Source: Balneolaceae bacterium (GTDB lineage: Bacteria; Bacteroidota; Rhodothermia; Balneolales; Balneolaceae). Taken from it: a stretch of DNA of 64,000 nucleotides. The first letter of the stretch is position 1. Every line of letters begins with the position of its first letter. A program made the position numbers and the translations under genes. The DNA lies in NCBI GenBank assembly GCA_009711805.1, contig VEMX01000024.1, positions 1 through 64,000 of the forward strand. The letters are read 5' to 3'. This document shows, piece after piece, positions 26,094 through 35,234 of this stretch. Under the pieces are notes generated by a model. That model was given only the letters and a program-made list of their open reading frames with translations, did not search any database and was not told the DNA's origin.

Positions 26094-28478
26094 TTATTCA
26101 CTTCTGAGGGAGCGTGCTGGATTGGTATAAGCCAACCGCCATGTTTGAGAACCAATGGTAATCAGCGCAACGACAAACAAAATTCCAATACCTAATAAAA
26201 ACGTGCCCGGACTAATTTCCACCTGGTAGTGGTAAGTAGATAAAAATTGATCCCCCACCAGATAACCTCCGGGAATACCAATGAAAGCGGCCAATAATAA
26301 CAGGAAAGCAAATTCTTTGGATAGCAATGTGATAAGCCCACTCACTTTCGCCCCCAGCACTTTTCGAATTCCTATTTCCTTAGTCCGTATTTCTACGGTG
26401 TAAGTAACTATCCCCAACAACCCAAGAGCTGCTATAACCAGGGCAATTAATGAATAGAACCCCATGGAAAGCATATCCCGCGTATTAGCATGACTCCTAT
26501 AGAGGTGCTCGCTAACGCTGGTATATTTAAATGGAAGCTCCGGTACCATACTTTTCCATGTATTTTGAAGCTTCAGAATGACATTTTCTGACTTGGATGA
26601 AGCAAGCTTTACATTCAGAAAATTTAGGTGCTCAGGATTGTATCGCAACATCATTGGTCTTATGGGAACTGTTAGAGATTCAAAATTAAAATCCCTCAAT
26701 ACCCCAGCTATTTCTGCTTGCAGCGAATCTTGTATCCAAACACTTTCCCCAATAGCTTCGGCCGGATTTTCCCAGTCAAACACTTCAACAAATTGCTCAT
26801 TTACTATTATATATTGTGTGCTCGTTCCCGTTTTGTTAGTAGGAAAATTTGTCCCTGCAATAAGTGTCAATTCCATATTATCTATGAGATTTTTATCTGC
26901 ATAAAAATAATCTGTTGTTATAGCTTCTTTGTCTCGATTTTTCTGTACATCAGCCCCATAGGTAAAAAGTCCGAAACGGTTTGAAATTCCAGAAACCTGT
27001 TGTACTCCGGGAATACGAGACACCTCCTGTTTAACCAGATTTGCATCAACCCCCTGTAAGTCTATGTCAATAATATTTTCTGTTGCAAAACCATAATCAC
27101 TGGTGGCCATAAACTGCATTTGCTGATAAATAATGGCCGTACTGACCAACAGGGCCACCGATACTGAAAACTGTATTACCACCAATGATTTTCTCAGCTT
27201 CAAACCCTTGAGGAGGCTGATATTCTTTACTTTTTTAAGTGCATTAACCGGAGAAACCGATGTTAATAAAAGTGCCGGAAGCAGGCCTGCTATTATTCCT
27301 ACTAAAACTACAAATATGGCCATGTATCCAACCAAAACTGCATCTGGGGTAATGCTACGAACCTCTTCAATTAGGTTAACGGGAAGAGGTAAAAAAGGGA
27401 GTAAAGCATACGCAAAAATAAAAGCTCCACCAGCGGTTAATGTAGATTGAATAATAAAAGGACGGATCATTTGCCAGCGGGTGGCTCCTGTTACTTGATA
27501 AATTCCTACTTCTACCGATCGTTTAAGGGCCCGCGCTATTGATAGATTGGTATAATTAAAGCATGCCATTAACAAGATAATAAGGGCCACTGCGCTTGTA
27601 GTTAGTAAATGAGACAGTGGACGGGTTTTACCTGCCCCAATATCATAATACAAACCTTCACCTGGTGATATTTTCCCCAGCGTTTGAACATCAAAGGTCA
27701 TTCCCTTTTCGTATTCTTCGAAAAATATCTGTGGCTGTATGTGTGCTGTAAGAGTATCCAGGTGTTGTTGAATAAATGGTTTGGCTACACCGACCTTGGT
27801 AAGTACATAGGTGTATGTTCCCCGGGTGTTCCAATCAGCTAATTGTTCTTCAACCATCAGGGGGGAAGCTTCTATGGTATTCAGGGAAACTAACACATCA
27901 AATTGCAGGTGGGTTTGATCCATTTGAGGCTTGAGAACTCCCGTAATTGTTAGATCCCCCACTTCCGGAATGTGAAAATTTTCCCCAACAGGATCTTGAT
28001 CTTCAAAAAACCGGTAAGCCGTTTTATCTGTTAGAATAACAGAATGCGGTTTCTCCAGGGCAGATGAGCCATCCCCAGACTGCAGCTCAAACCCAAAAAC
28101 CTCAAAAAAATCAGACGTGGTAAACACTCCGCTCACGCGTAGTTTCTTGCCTGCTGAAATGGCTTTTTCGGAAATACTTTTATACACAGGAACGGCCTTT
28201 TCAACAAACTCGTAGTTCTTTTCCAGGTTATCAGCCAGTGGTAAGGGAGTAGTTGCAAGACGCATGGAAGTACCATTGACATAGTCTAATTGACTTATAA
28301 TCCTGAACGTCTGACCTGGTTTGGGGTGGAAATCATCAAACTGAAACTGATTATTGACAATCATTATAGCAGGTATACAAAAAGAAATACCAAGTGCCAG
28401 CCCCAGAATGGTAATTACAGAAAAGAACTTGTGCCGAATGATATTTCTGAAAGCAATTTTGAGATGCTGGTAAAACAT
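26094..28478 (-). CDS. ABC transporter permease, FtsX/MacB type
   Basis: A 794-residue membrane protein with the standard layout of Bacteroidota FtsX-like permeases. There is an N-terminal helix after FRNIIRHKFFSVITILGLAL, a large periplasmic MacB-type core domain, three central membrane helices (about 290-430, with RSVEVGIYQVTGATRWQMIR), a second periplasmic domain, and three C-terminal helices with VEIRTKEIGIRKVLGAKVSG. Such permeases move lipids, antimicrobials or peptides, or act as mechanotransmitters. The matching ATPase is not adjacent, so the substrate is unknown. Confidence 0.88.
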   Translation of the reverse strand: MFYQHLKIAFRNIIRHKFFSVITILGLALGISFCIPAIMIVNNQFQFDDFHPKPGQTFRIISQLDYVNGTSMRLATTPLPLADNLEKNYEFVEKAVPVYKSISEKAISAGKKLRVSGVFTTSDFFEVFGFELQSGDGSSALEKPHSVILTDKTAYRFFEDQDPVGENFHIPEVGDLTITGVLKPQMDQTHLQFDVLVSLNTIEASPLMVEEQLADWNTRGTYTYVLTKVGVAKPFIQQHLDTLTAHIQPQIFFEEYEKGMTFDVQTLGKISPGEGLYYDIGAGKTRPLSHLLTTSAVALIILLMACFNYTNLSIARALKRSVEVGIYQVTGATRWQMIRPFIIQSTLTAGGAFIFAYALLPFLPLPVNLIEEVRSITPDAVLVGYMAIFVVLVGIIAGLLPALLLTSVSPVNALKKVKNISLLKGLKLRKSLVVIQFSVSVALLVSTAIIYQQMQFMATSDYGFATENIIDIDLQGVDANLVKQEVSRIPGVQQVSGISNRFGLFTYGADVQKNRDKEAITTDYFYADKNLIDNMELTLIAGTNFPTNKTGTSTQYIIVNEQFVEVFDWENPAEAIGESVWIQDSLQAEIAGVLRDFNFESLTVPIRPMMLRYNPEHLNFLNVKLASSKSENVILKLQNTWKSMVPELPFKYTSVSEHLYRSHANTRDMLSMGFYSLIALVIAALGLLGIVTYTVEIRTKEIGIRKVLGAKVSGLITLLSKEFAFLLLLAAFIGIPGGYLVGDQFLSTYHYQVEISPGTFLLGIGILFVVALITIGSQTWRLAYTNPARSLRSE

Positions 28479-28649
28479 ATAACAACCTTAATTCCAGTTA
28501 TTTATCCTCTTTTTGTGATCGCAAATTTTATGCCACCTGCTATCCATAGCAAAACAAACCGGTAATAGGCTGATAGGTGTTCGTGTATGAACAGTCATTG
28601 TTCAGTAGAGAACACCTTTTGCATTGAATAGCCGCTCAAAAGTCCCGAA

Positions 28650-29441
28650 TCACCCTTCCAAAAAAGCAGCCGCTATTCTTGCAAATTGTTTAGGTTTATC
28701 CAGAAAAGCGTAATGTCCCGCATCTTCAATAATCACCAGGGCTGCACCTTCAATCCCCTCTTCGATACGTTTGCCCTGATATACCGGGGTAGCATCATCA
28801 TTCCTTCCCCATAACAGTAACACTTCATGGGGTATGTGAGGGAGGCAGGGTTCAAGGTGCTCGGTTACCGATTTCACGAAGGTCTGACGCATTACCCCAG
28901 AGAGCTTGCTGTAATCACTGGATCCCAGGCTTTTCCATAAATTGGTTTTCCTTAGTTTATTTAATGCTTTATCTCTCAGCGGTTGCGGGAGCATCATAAA
29001 GGGAGCCTTGAGTAGTTTGGCGGTATACTTTCGCACATAGAACCTGAACGAACGCTTGGGCTTCATCCCCGCTCCCCCGGTAATTAATACTTTTTGAATA
29101 TGCTTTTTGCCAAATTCCCGGCTACACATTTTTAAAGTGATACGTCCTCCAAAAGAATGAACCAACACATCCGCTCCTTCCAATTCGTAATGCTCAATAA
29201 AAGCTTGTACTGCATCTGCATAGTCATCAATACTCCACGCCTTGGGAGGTTCATCAGACCCTCCAAAACCGGGCAAATCCAATACATAGCAGGTTCTGAG
29301 GTGCGCCAGGTGTTTGGCAACGGGCATCATCACCCGACTACTGCTTCCCCATCCATGAAGAACAACAAGGGGGCTCCCTTCCCCCACTTTGTGGTACCTG
29401 ATGCGGGAATTGGCATAAGTAAAAGTAAGTGGTTCAGACAT
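28650..29441 (-). CDS. Alpha/beta hydrolase
   Basis: A 263-residue alpha/beta hydrolase fold protein. The HGWGSSSRV oxyanion loop, the nucleophile elbow VHSFGG (Ser about 96), the acid in WGRNDDATPV (Asp about 216) and the histidine in EDAGHYAFLDKP (about 244) are all present. No signal peptide, so it is cytoplasmic. Similar proteins range from esterases to C-C bond hydrolases; the substrate cannot be read. It stands alone. Confidence 0.85.
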   Translation of the reverse strand: MSEPLTFTYANSRIRYHKVGEGSPLVVLHGWGSSSRVMMPVAKHLAHLRTCYVLDLPGFGGSDEPPKAWSIDDYADAVQAFIEHYELEGADVLVHSFGGRITLKMCSREFGKKHIQKVLITGGAGMKPKRSFRFYVRKYTAKLLKAPFMMLPQPLRDKALNKLRKTNLWKSLGSSDYSKLSGVMRQTFVKSVTEHLEPCLPHIPHEVLLLWGRNDDATPVYQGKRIEEGIEGAALVIIEDAGHYAFLDKPKQFARIAAAFLEG

Positions 29442-29645
29442 ATTGGATATATTTTGCGAAGATCCTCTTGGTACAATGAAATATAAATTTCAGGAGAAGA
29501 TAGCATAAAAGAGTATGGCCATGAAAGTCTCTCTAAAAAAGTTTGTAAGGATAAAGAGCTCTACAACTCTAACCATTGAACACAAACCGGGATCCCTCCC
29601 GGACCGCGAACATTAAACTATCTCTTATTTAGCTAATCAGCTGGT

Positions 29646-30191
29646 ATGAAATTCAATCTGAATAACTTTAAACGAAAACGGTTTTTCTGGATAGATAAAC
29701 TTCAGATCTCCGCCAAAGAGCGCAAGGCAGTTTCCTCGCTACTGGGATTACTCTGCCTTTTATTGCTTGGGAACCTTTTTGTTCGGCAGAAACTTAACTA
29801 TAGCCAGGAAGTGTATAATTCGATCATTGCAGAATTTGAACACAGAACGGCCTTAATTGAACAACAAAAAGCTAAAACTGAACAAAAATATAATCCTGTT
29901 CTAACAGTTAAAGAAGCCGATAAGCCGGTTGATGAATCTACAGAAAAGCCTCAGCTAAGTTCAACAAATGAGTCCATGAACAAACCGGAAGCGGTTGCTG
30001 AACGGATAAATATAAACACAGCCACATCAGAACAGTTACAAACTTTAAAAGGGATTGGCGTTACATATGCCCAGCGGATTATTAACTACAGAGAATCTAA
30101 GGGTGGTTTTAAAGCTATTGAGGAACTTCTGAAGGTGAAAGGCATAGGAAAAAAACGACTGGATAATATCAGACCATTTGTCAAACTTTAG
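29646..30191 (+). CDS. ComEA-like helix-hairpin-helix membrane protein
   Basis: A 181-residue protein. A basic N-terminus precedes one membrane segment (about 34-54). A charged linker follows, and residues about 118-181 carry two helix-hairpin-helix motifs (INTATSEQLQTLKGIGVTYA, then LLKVKGIGKKRLDNI) as in the competence DNA receptor ComEA. The layout suits a membrane-anchored DNA-binding protein in the periplasm; a role in DNA uptake is plausible but no other com genes are near. It lies 20 bases before porX. Confidence 0.82.
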   Translation: MKFNLNNFKRKRFFWIDKLQISAKERKAVSSLLGLLCLLLLGNLFVRQKLNYSQEVYNSIIAEFEHRTALIEQQKAKTEQKYNPVLTVKEADKPVDESTEKPQLSSTNESMNKPEAVAERININTATSEQLQTLKGIGVTYAQRIINYRESKGGFKAIEELLKVKGIGKKRLDNIRPFVKL

Positions 30192-30211
30192 TGAGATAAA
30201 AAAAGGAGCTC

Positions 30212-31759
30212 ATGCCAAAAATTTTATGGGCAGATGATGAAATAGAACATCTGCAATCACACATCATTTTTTTAGAAAAAAAAGGATTTGAAATCACACC
30301 GGTTTCCAATGGGGAAGATGCGGTGAGCATGATCGCCAAGAATGTTTACGACATGGTGTTTCTGGATGAACAGATGCCTGGCATGGACGGATTGGCTACC
30401 CTGGAAAAAATTAAAAACCTCCAGCCTTCCCTGCCGGTGGTAATGATTACCAAAAGTGAGGAGGAGTCTATTATGGAGGATGCCATTGGCTCCAAAATAT
30501 CTGATTATCTCATCAAACCCGTAAATCCCAATCAGATTTTGCTGACAACCAAACGTTTGTTGGAGAGAGGACGCTTGCAAACTCAGAAATCCGCCCAAAC
30601 CTATCTCCGGCAATTCAATGAAATATCTTCCCGTATTCATCCCGGTACGCATTGGAAAGAATGGATTGAGATATATAAAAAACTTACCCAATGGCAGATT
30701 GACCTGGGCAGCGGTGATGATGGGCTTATCCAGGTACTGGATGATCAGGTCGAACAGGCAAATAAAGAATTTGGAAAGTTTATTGAACAGGAATATCACG
30801 GCTGGGTAAATAAAGACAAGGAGTCGGGCCGGCCAAACCTCTCTCCCGATATTATCGGTGATTATGTGATGCCCCTGGTTCAAAAGGATGAGAATGTAAT
30901 GTTCTTCCTTATCGACTGCATGCGGTACGATCAATGGTTGGTATTTGAACCGATCCTCTCGAACTATTTTTCGATTGATACCGACTTTTATTATTCCATA
31001 TTGCCTACGGCAACCCCTTATTCCCGGAACTCCATTTTCTCGGGTTTGTATCCGCTTGAGATTGAACAAATGTATCCTCAACTCTGGAAAATGGGACAGG
31101 ATGAAACCTCGCTGAACCGCCATGAAGAGGAGCTGTTGCAAAAACTACTCAACCGCAGTAAAATCGATATCAATTTCAAATATGAAAAAATACTGAATGC
31201 CCACGAGGGCAGGCGGGTAGCTGATAAAATTCAAAGCTTTGCTCAGTCAAAACTTGCCACCTTTGTATTTAACTTTGTGGATACCCTGGTGCACTCCCGC
31301 TCAGATTCAGATGTGATTAAAGAGCTGGCGCCGGATGTGTCGGCCTTCCGCTCTATTACCGAAGCCTGGTTTCAGCACTCATCTCTGTTGCAAATGTTTA
31401 AGGGGCTGGCAGAAGAGGATGTTACCCTGGTTATCACTACTGATCATGGCTCAGTACGCTCACTGCGGGATACCAAGGTATTTGGTGATAAAGATACGGC
31501 CACCAATCTCCGCTATAAATACGGACGCAATCTCAAAGCTGATGAAGCTAATGCCGTTTTCTTCATCGATAAACCCGAAAATTACAAACTACCTCAAGGC
31601 GGCTTGATCAATAACTATATGATAGCCAAAGAAGACTATTATTTTGTCTATCCCACCAATTATCACAAATACCAAAACCGGTACAAAGATACTTTCCAAC
31701 ATGGCGGCGCTTCAATGGAAGAAATGATTTTGCCGGTGGCCACCTTAAGACCTAAATAA
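30212..31759 (+). CDS. porX: PorX-type response regulator with PglZ/alkaline-phosphatase-like domain
   Basis: A 515-residue protein. Residues 1-120 are a receiver domain with acidic pocket DDE and phospho-acceptor Asp52 ([10 protein letters not shown]). Residues about 205-510 are a PglZ-type alkaline-phosphatase-superfamily domain ([49 protein letters not shown]). This pairing is PorX, which controls the type IX secretion system and has phosphodiesterase activity in studied members. A strong AAGGAG site precedes ATG 30212. It ends 1 base before tsaE. Its usual kinase PorY is not in the window. It fits the T9SS-tagged protease at 22-24 kb. Confidence 0.92.
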   Translation: MPKILWADDEIEHLQSHIIFLEKKGFEITPVSNGEDAVSMIAKNVYDMVFLDEQMPGMDGLATLEKIKNLQPSLPVVMITKSEEESIMEDAIGSKISDYLIKPVNPNQILLTTKRLLERGRLQTQKSAQTYLRQFNEISSRIHPGTHWKEWIEIYKKLTQWQIDLGSGDDGLIQVLDDQVEQANKEFGKFIEQEYHGWVNKDKESGRPNLSPDIIGDYVMPLVQKDENVMFFLIDCMRYDQWLVFEPILSNYFSIDTDFYYSILPTATPYSRNSIFSGLYPLEIEQMYPQLWKMGQDETSLNRHEEELLQKLLNRSKIDINFKYEKILNAHEGRRVADKIQSFAQSKLATFVFNFVDTLVHSRSDSDVIKELAPDVSAFRSITEAWFQHSSLLQMFKGLAEEDVTLVITTDHGSVRSLRDTKVFGDKDTATNLRYKYGRNLKADEANAVFFIDKPENYKLPQGGLINNYMIAKEDYYFVYPTNYHKYQNRYKDTFQHGGASMEEMILPVATLRPK

Positions 31760-31760
31760 G

Positions 31761-32186
31761 GTGCAGGAGATCATCAGTACATCCGTTGAAGAAACTCTGC
31801 AAGCAGGATTTCGATTTGCTAAGCAACTAAAACCAGGGGCTGTTGTTTGCCTTAAAGGCGATTTGGGAGCAGGTAAAACCTATTTCGTTAAGGGAGTTAG
31901 TTTATTTTTTGGTATTCCACCTGAAAAAGTCAGTTCTCCCACTTATACTTTAATTCATGAATATTCAGGCGATCTTCCCGTCTACCATTTTGATTGTTAT
32001 CGGTTGAAATCGGAAACGGAAGCCCTTGAAATAGGAGCTGAAGAATACTTCTATGGAGACGGCATTTCACTTGTCGAATGGCCCGAAAAAATTAAAAGCC
32101 TGATCCCTGAAGAAGCCATATGGATTGAGATTTACCATCTTCCGAATGAGGACGATAACCATAGAAAAATTATCATTCATCAGTAA
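31761..32186 (+). CDS. tsaE: tRNA threonylcarbamoyladenosine ATPase TsaE
   Basis: A 141-residue P-loop ATPase needed with TsaB, TsaD and TsaC for the t6A37 modification of tRNAs that read ANN codons. The Walker A motif GDLGAGKTYFVKG (about 32-44) is followed by SSPTYTLIHEYSG and HFDCYRL, then VEWPEKI, all conserved in the family. It starts at GTG 31761, one base after the porX stop, so the two are coupled. Confidence 0.95.
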   Translation: MQEIISTSVEETLQAGFRFAKQLKPGAVVCLKGDLGAGKTYFVKGVSLFFGIPPEKVSSPTYTLIHEYSGDLPVYHFDCYRLKSETEALEIGAEEYFYGDGISLVEWPEKIKSLIPEEAIWIEIYHLPNEDDNHRKIIIHQ

Positions 32187-32194
32187 GTATTGTA

Positions 32195-32482
32195 ATGTCA
32201 CTGGCCAATAAACGCAGACTTTCGTACCGGCTGGATTTACTTCCGGTCATCCTGCCGTTTCACCGGCGTGCAAAGAATGTGCTTAAAATAGGCGACTTGG
32301 TGTACTATGGTCCACAACCAGAATATTATGGAATTGGCGAAGTCGTACAAACTTCTGAAAAAGTATGTGTGGTAGACTTCCGGGGAACCGGGCTGCTGGG
32401 GATCCATAAAGATGAAATGCTTTCCAATTACCTGATTCCCATCCACAGATTGAACTTGTCCAAAGTGCTCAAGTCAAAATAA
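32195..32482 (+). CDS. Small protein with SH3/Tudor-like beta region, unknown
   Basis: A 95-residue protein 8 bases after tsaE. A basic start is followed by a beta-rich part (IGDLVYYGPQPEYYGIGEVV, then VCVVDFRGTGLLGIHKDEM) reminiscent of the small barrel in CarD/UvrD-C type RNA-polymerase-binding domains. I do not recognise a named family. It appears to be the last gene of the HHH-porX-tsaE run and its transcript would enter the repeat at 32502. Confidence 0.65.
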   Translation: MSLANKRRLSYRLDLLPVILPFHRRAKNVLKIGDLVYYGPQPEYYGIGEVVQTSEKVCVVDFRGTGLLGIHKDEMLSNYLIPIHRLNLSKVLKSK

Positions 32483-32501
32483 CCGCTTTTCCTCTCCCGG
32501 C

Positions 32502-32736
32502 TTAATCCGGATTATTCACCAAGAAATTTAATCGTACGCAAGGCGAAGTGGAAATGGGAACGGAAAGGTACTGTGGTACCCTGAGTACCCCAATTTTCAC
32601 TTGAACGCAGCGTACGGGGAAATTTCGCCGCCTAATCCGTACCTCAAAATTGGCTATTACATAAAGCAATTCACCGATAATATATTCAAGTATATAGATC
32701 GTCATTTTGCATCCATTCGTGAATAATTCGGGTTAA
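32502..32736 (+). repeat. Dispersed palindromic repeat, full copy
   Basis: A 235-base element nearly identical to 56643-56877, with a shortened inverted copy at 1671-1762. The ends are imperfect inverted repeats (CCGGATTATTCACC and GTGAATAATTCGGG) bordered by TTAA. Inside is a second inverted pair: GAAATTTAATCGTACGC with the arm GCGTACGGGGAAATTTC, extending through the AAGTGGAAA / TTTTCACTT segment. The whole can fold as nested hairpins. It lies between the tsaE unit and the PnuC-like gene. Confidence 0.85.
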
Positions 32737-32846
32737 TTAGCGATACCTCAACCATTTTCGGTAATTACCGCTTTGGCTTTCATAATGATGCCTTGCCTTC
32801 TTACCTTTGCGGGCGGATCTTCTAATTGAATCAGAAACACCAGTAC

Positions 32847-33473
32847 ATGGATTATATCATCGACGGCATTATAACAGGCGTAGCTCAAACCGGGGGGCTC
32901 GAATGGATAGCTGTTATTGCCGGCCTCATGAGCGTCTGGTTTTCTATGAAAGAAAATATCCTGGTATACCCCACGGGTATTGTTAGTGTGGTGATTTATG
33001 TGTACCTGGCTTTTCAATACCAGCTCTATGCCGACATGGGGGTAAATGCCTACTATTTTGTGATGAGTGTATATGGCTGGTACCATTGGAAGGATACCGA
33101 TGGAGCACGTGAACAGATTCCGGTTACCATTAATGACTTACGCGAAAACCTGATTTCTGTAGCCATATTGCTTGGCTCTTATGGCATACTCGCTTTTGTA
33201 CTGCTCAACCTCACCGACAGTGATGTGCCTTTATGGGACGCTACCACTACGGCTTTTGCCATCCTGGGGATGTGGCTGATGGCCCGCAAAAAGCTGGAAA
33301 ACTGGGTAGCCTGGATCATTACAGACCTCATTTCTGTTCCGCTCTACTTTTATAAGGGATTGGTACTTACCAGCTTTCAATTTTTCATCTTTACTATTAT
33401 GGCAGTGGCGGGTTTAATTGCCTGGTGGAAATCCTACAAGCTGGCTGAAAAAGAAATAGTATCGAAATTGTAG
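32847..33473 (+). CDS. PnuC/PnuT-family vitamin transporter
   Basis: About 208 residues from ATG 32847, with seven to eight membrane segments. The core WIAVIAGLMSVWFSMKENIL and YGWYHWKD are typical of PnuC-family facilitators (SWEET-like fold). PnuC takes up nicotinamide riboside; the PnuT branch takes up thiamine and often sits with thiamine pyrophosphokinase. Here that kinase is the next gene, facing it, which favours PnuT. No TPP riboswitch could be seen upstream, and an NAD-precursor role remains open. Confidence 0.88.
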   Translation: MDYIIDGIITGVAQTGGLEWIAVIAGLMSVWFSMKENILVYPTGIVSVVIYVYLAFQYQLYADMGVNAYYFVMSVYGWYHWKDTDGAREQIPVTINDLRENLISVAILLGSYGILAFVLLNLTDSDVPLWDATTTAFAILGMWLMARKKLENWVAWIITDLISVPLYFYKGLVLTSFQFFIFTIMAVAGLIAWWKSYKLAEKEIVSKL

Positions 33474-33491
33474 AACATGCGCCTCTTGCCC

Positions 33492-34112
33492 TTACTCTCC
33501 ACGGCCGATAAATACCACCAGGTCTCCATCCCCTACTTTTATTGAAAAGGAAGGTTCTACGGTTTCATTTAATGTACTCACCCGTTCTCCGGTAACCAGA
33601 TATTCATCCGTTAAGGGGTATTTCAATCCTTTAGTTGTAATACCCTCTGCTCTTCCCGAAAGTGGAAACAGGGAAACAGTTGTTCCCTTCCGAGCCTCGC
33701 CCCGGTACGAAGATGTCACCATTATGCATTGTTGATCCTTATCCTTAAATACCAGCGAATCAAAAGAAGTGTCAAACTGCTTAAGCACTGAGAGATTAGT
33801 CAGGCTGTGATCCATGCGTATGCCAAAAGCTCCAAGCACCGTACAGGTGGTTACTTCCTGTTCTAAAGCCAACCCCAGTGCTTTATGTAAATCGTTGGTA
33901 TCCTGGTCGGGGTCATGTATAAGTTCAAAAGATATCGTATCGGGCCGGCGAAAGCTGTCCATGTCTCCAATTACAAAATCCGGAATTATATCCTGTTCCA
34001 GGAGGATATTTCCTCCCCCATCGGCACCAATAACCAGATCAGCCTGCTTCAATTCAGCCAGCAGAAGCTGCTCGGGAGGAGGGAAACCGTTACAAATAAT
34101 AAGTGCGTGCAT
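33492..34112 (-). CDS. Thiamine pyrophosphokinase
   Basis: A 206-residue thiamine diphosphokinase, which converts thiamine to thiamine pyrophosphate with ATP. Conserved blocks are VIGADGGGNILLEQDIIPD, VIGDMDSF, DPDQDTNDLHKAL (metal-binding acids) and FGIRMDHSLTNL, with a C-terminal beta-domain including SLFPLS and TKGLKYPL. It is convergent with the PnuC/PnuT-like transporter gene, 18 bases apart, consistent with thiamine salvage. Confidence 0.92.
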   Translation of the reverse strand: MHALIICNGFPPPEQLLLAELKQADLVIGADGGGNILLEQDIIPDFVIGDMDSFRRPDTISFELIHDPDQDTNDLHKALGLALEQEVTTCTVLGAFGIRMDHSLTNLSVLKQFDTSFDSLVFKDKDQQCIMVTSSYRGEARKGTTVSLFPLSGRAEGITTKGLKYPLTDEYLVTGERVSTLNETVEPSFSIKVGDGDLVVFIGRGE

Positions 34113-34205
34113 TTATATAATGCTTAAGTGAATGTTTAAAAAGTATATTTGTTCCTGTTCAAAAATAAGTGTATTTGTGTCAATCTTCGCCTTATTTTCA
34201 ATCTT

Positions 34206-35180
34206 ATGAAAAAATCTGACTTTAGAGTATTAGCTAAAAAAATATTATGCCACAAAAAGGTGGGCGTCTTTTCCCATGTACGCCCCGATGGCGATTGCAT
34301 TGGCTCACAGATTGCCTTATGCCTGTGGCTTCAAAAAAACGGAGTTGAAGCCACAGCCTTTAATGAAGATACTATTCCGATAAACCTGGCCTGGCTGTGC
34401 AATTCCATCCCCATCACTTCAACAAAAGGGGAAGATATGGACTCCTTCGATGCTTTTGTTTTTGTGGATGGCAATGCACTTTTCCGCTTTGGAGATACTG
34501 CAGGAAGCCTCAATGAAACAGGGAAACCACTGTATATGATTGATCACCACCCTGATCCTGAAGCAGTATTTGATGCCTTCATCTCGCAAGAGGGCTATTC
34601 CTCTACCTGCGAATTAATCTTCAACTTATATGAAGCGCATGACATCACCCAGATTGATACTCCTGCCGCTAAAGCCATGTTTACGGGTATTGTAACGGAT
34701 ACCGCTTCCTTTCAATTCGACAGTGTAACCCCAGACACCCTGCGGGCAGGATCAGAACTGCTTAAACATGGAGATTTCAGTCCAAGCGAGGTTTCTCAAA
34801 AAATCTATTCAAACCGCCCGGCGCGTCAGCTGCGGCTGCTCAGTAAAGCGCTCGATACCATAGAGCTGCACTCGGATGGCAACTTTGCCTCTATCAGCAT
34901 CACCCAAAAAATGATGGATGAAACAGGTACTACCAAAGAAGACACCGAGGGCTTCGTAGCCTATCCTCTGAGTATTCAGGGAGTGAAGGCATGTATCCTG
35001 GCACGGGAGGGAAAAGAGCGAACCAAGCTTAGCCTGCGCTCTAAAAGCGATGTTGATGTCAATCAATGGGCGCGCCAAATGAATGGCGGGGGCCATAAAA
35101 AAGCAGCCGGAGCGTGGCACAAAGGTACGGTTGAAGAGGCCATATCGGAAGCAGTTAAAATTGGAAATAAACAACTGTGA
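34206..35180 (+). CDS. DHH/DHHA1 phosphoesterase, NrnA-like
   Basis: About 324 residues from ATG 34206; the longer frame from 34149 adds an unlikely leader. DHH-domain metal motifs are visible: FSHVRPDGDCIGSQ, FVDGN, and MIDHHPDPE. The C-terminal DHHA1 domain ends with the substrate-binding MNGGGHKKAAGA. NrnA-type enzymes degrade short RNA (nanoRNA) and remove phosphate from pAp; cytoplasmic. Which activity dominates is not readable. Confidence 0.9.
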   Translation: MKKSDFRVLAKKILCHKKVGVFSHVRPDGDCIGSQIALCLWLQKNGVEATAFNEDTIPINLAWLCNSIPITSTKGEDMDSFDAFVFVDGNALFRFGDTAGSLNETGKPLYMIDHHPDPEAVFDAFISQEGYSSTCELIFNLYEAHDITQIDTPAAKAMFTGIVTDTASFQFDSVTPDTLRAGSELLKHGDFSPSEVSQKIYSNRPARQLRLLSKALDTIELHSDGNFASISITQKMMDETGTTKEDTEGFVAYPLSIQGVKACILAREGKERTKLSLRSKSDVDVNQWARQMNGGGHKKAAGAWHKGTVEEAISEAVKIGNKQL

Positions 35181-35234
35181 TGTGTAGTCCTCTTTTTTTA
35201 TCCTACAAATGTTAGCTTAAGTTAAAACCTACTG

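Noticed and set aside
30272-31141. A 289-codon minus-strand frame
   Set aside because: It is antisense to porX, whose receiver and PglZ motifs are clear. No motif supports the shadow frame.
32502-32705. A 67-codon frame inside the palindromic repeat
   Set aside because: It simply follows the repeat sequence and is basic/hydrophobic without features; the near-copy at 56.7 kb shows no longer open version.
32737-32846. TPP riboswitch upstream of the PnuC/PnuT-like gene
   Set aside because: I looked for the conserved CUGAGA and ACCUGA-type boxes and did not find a convincing pair.
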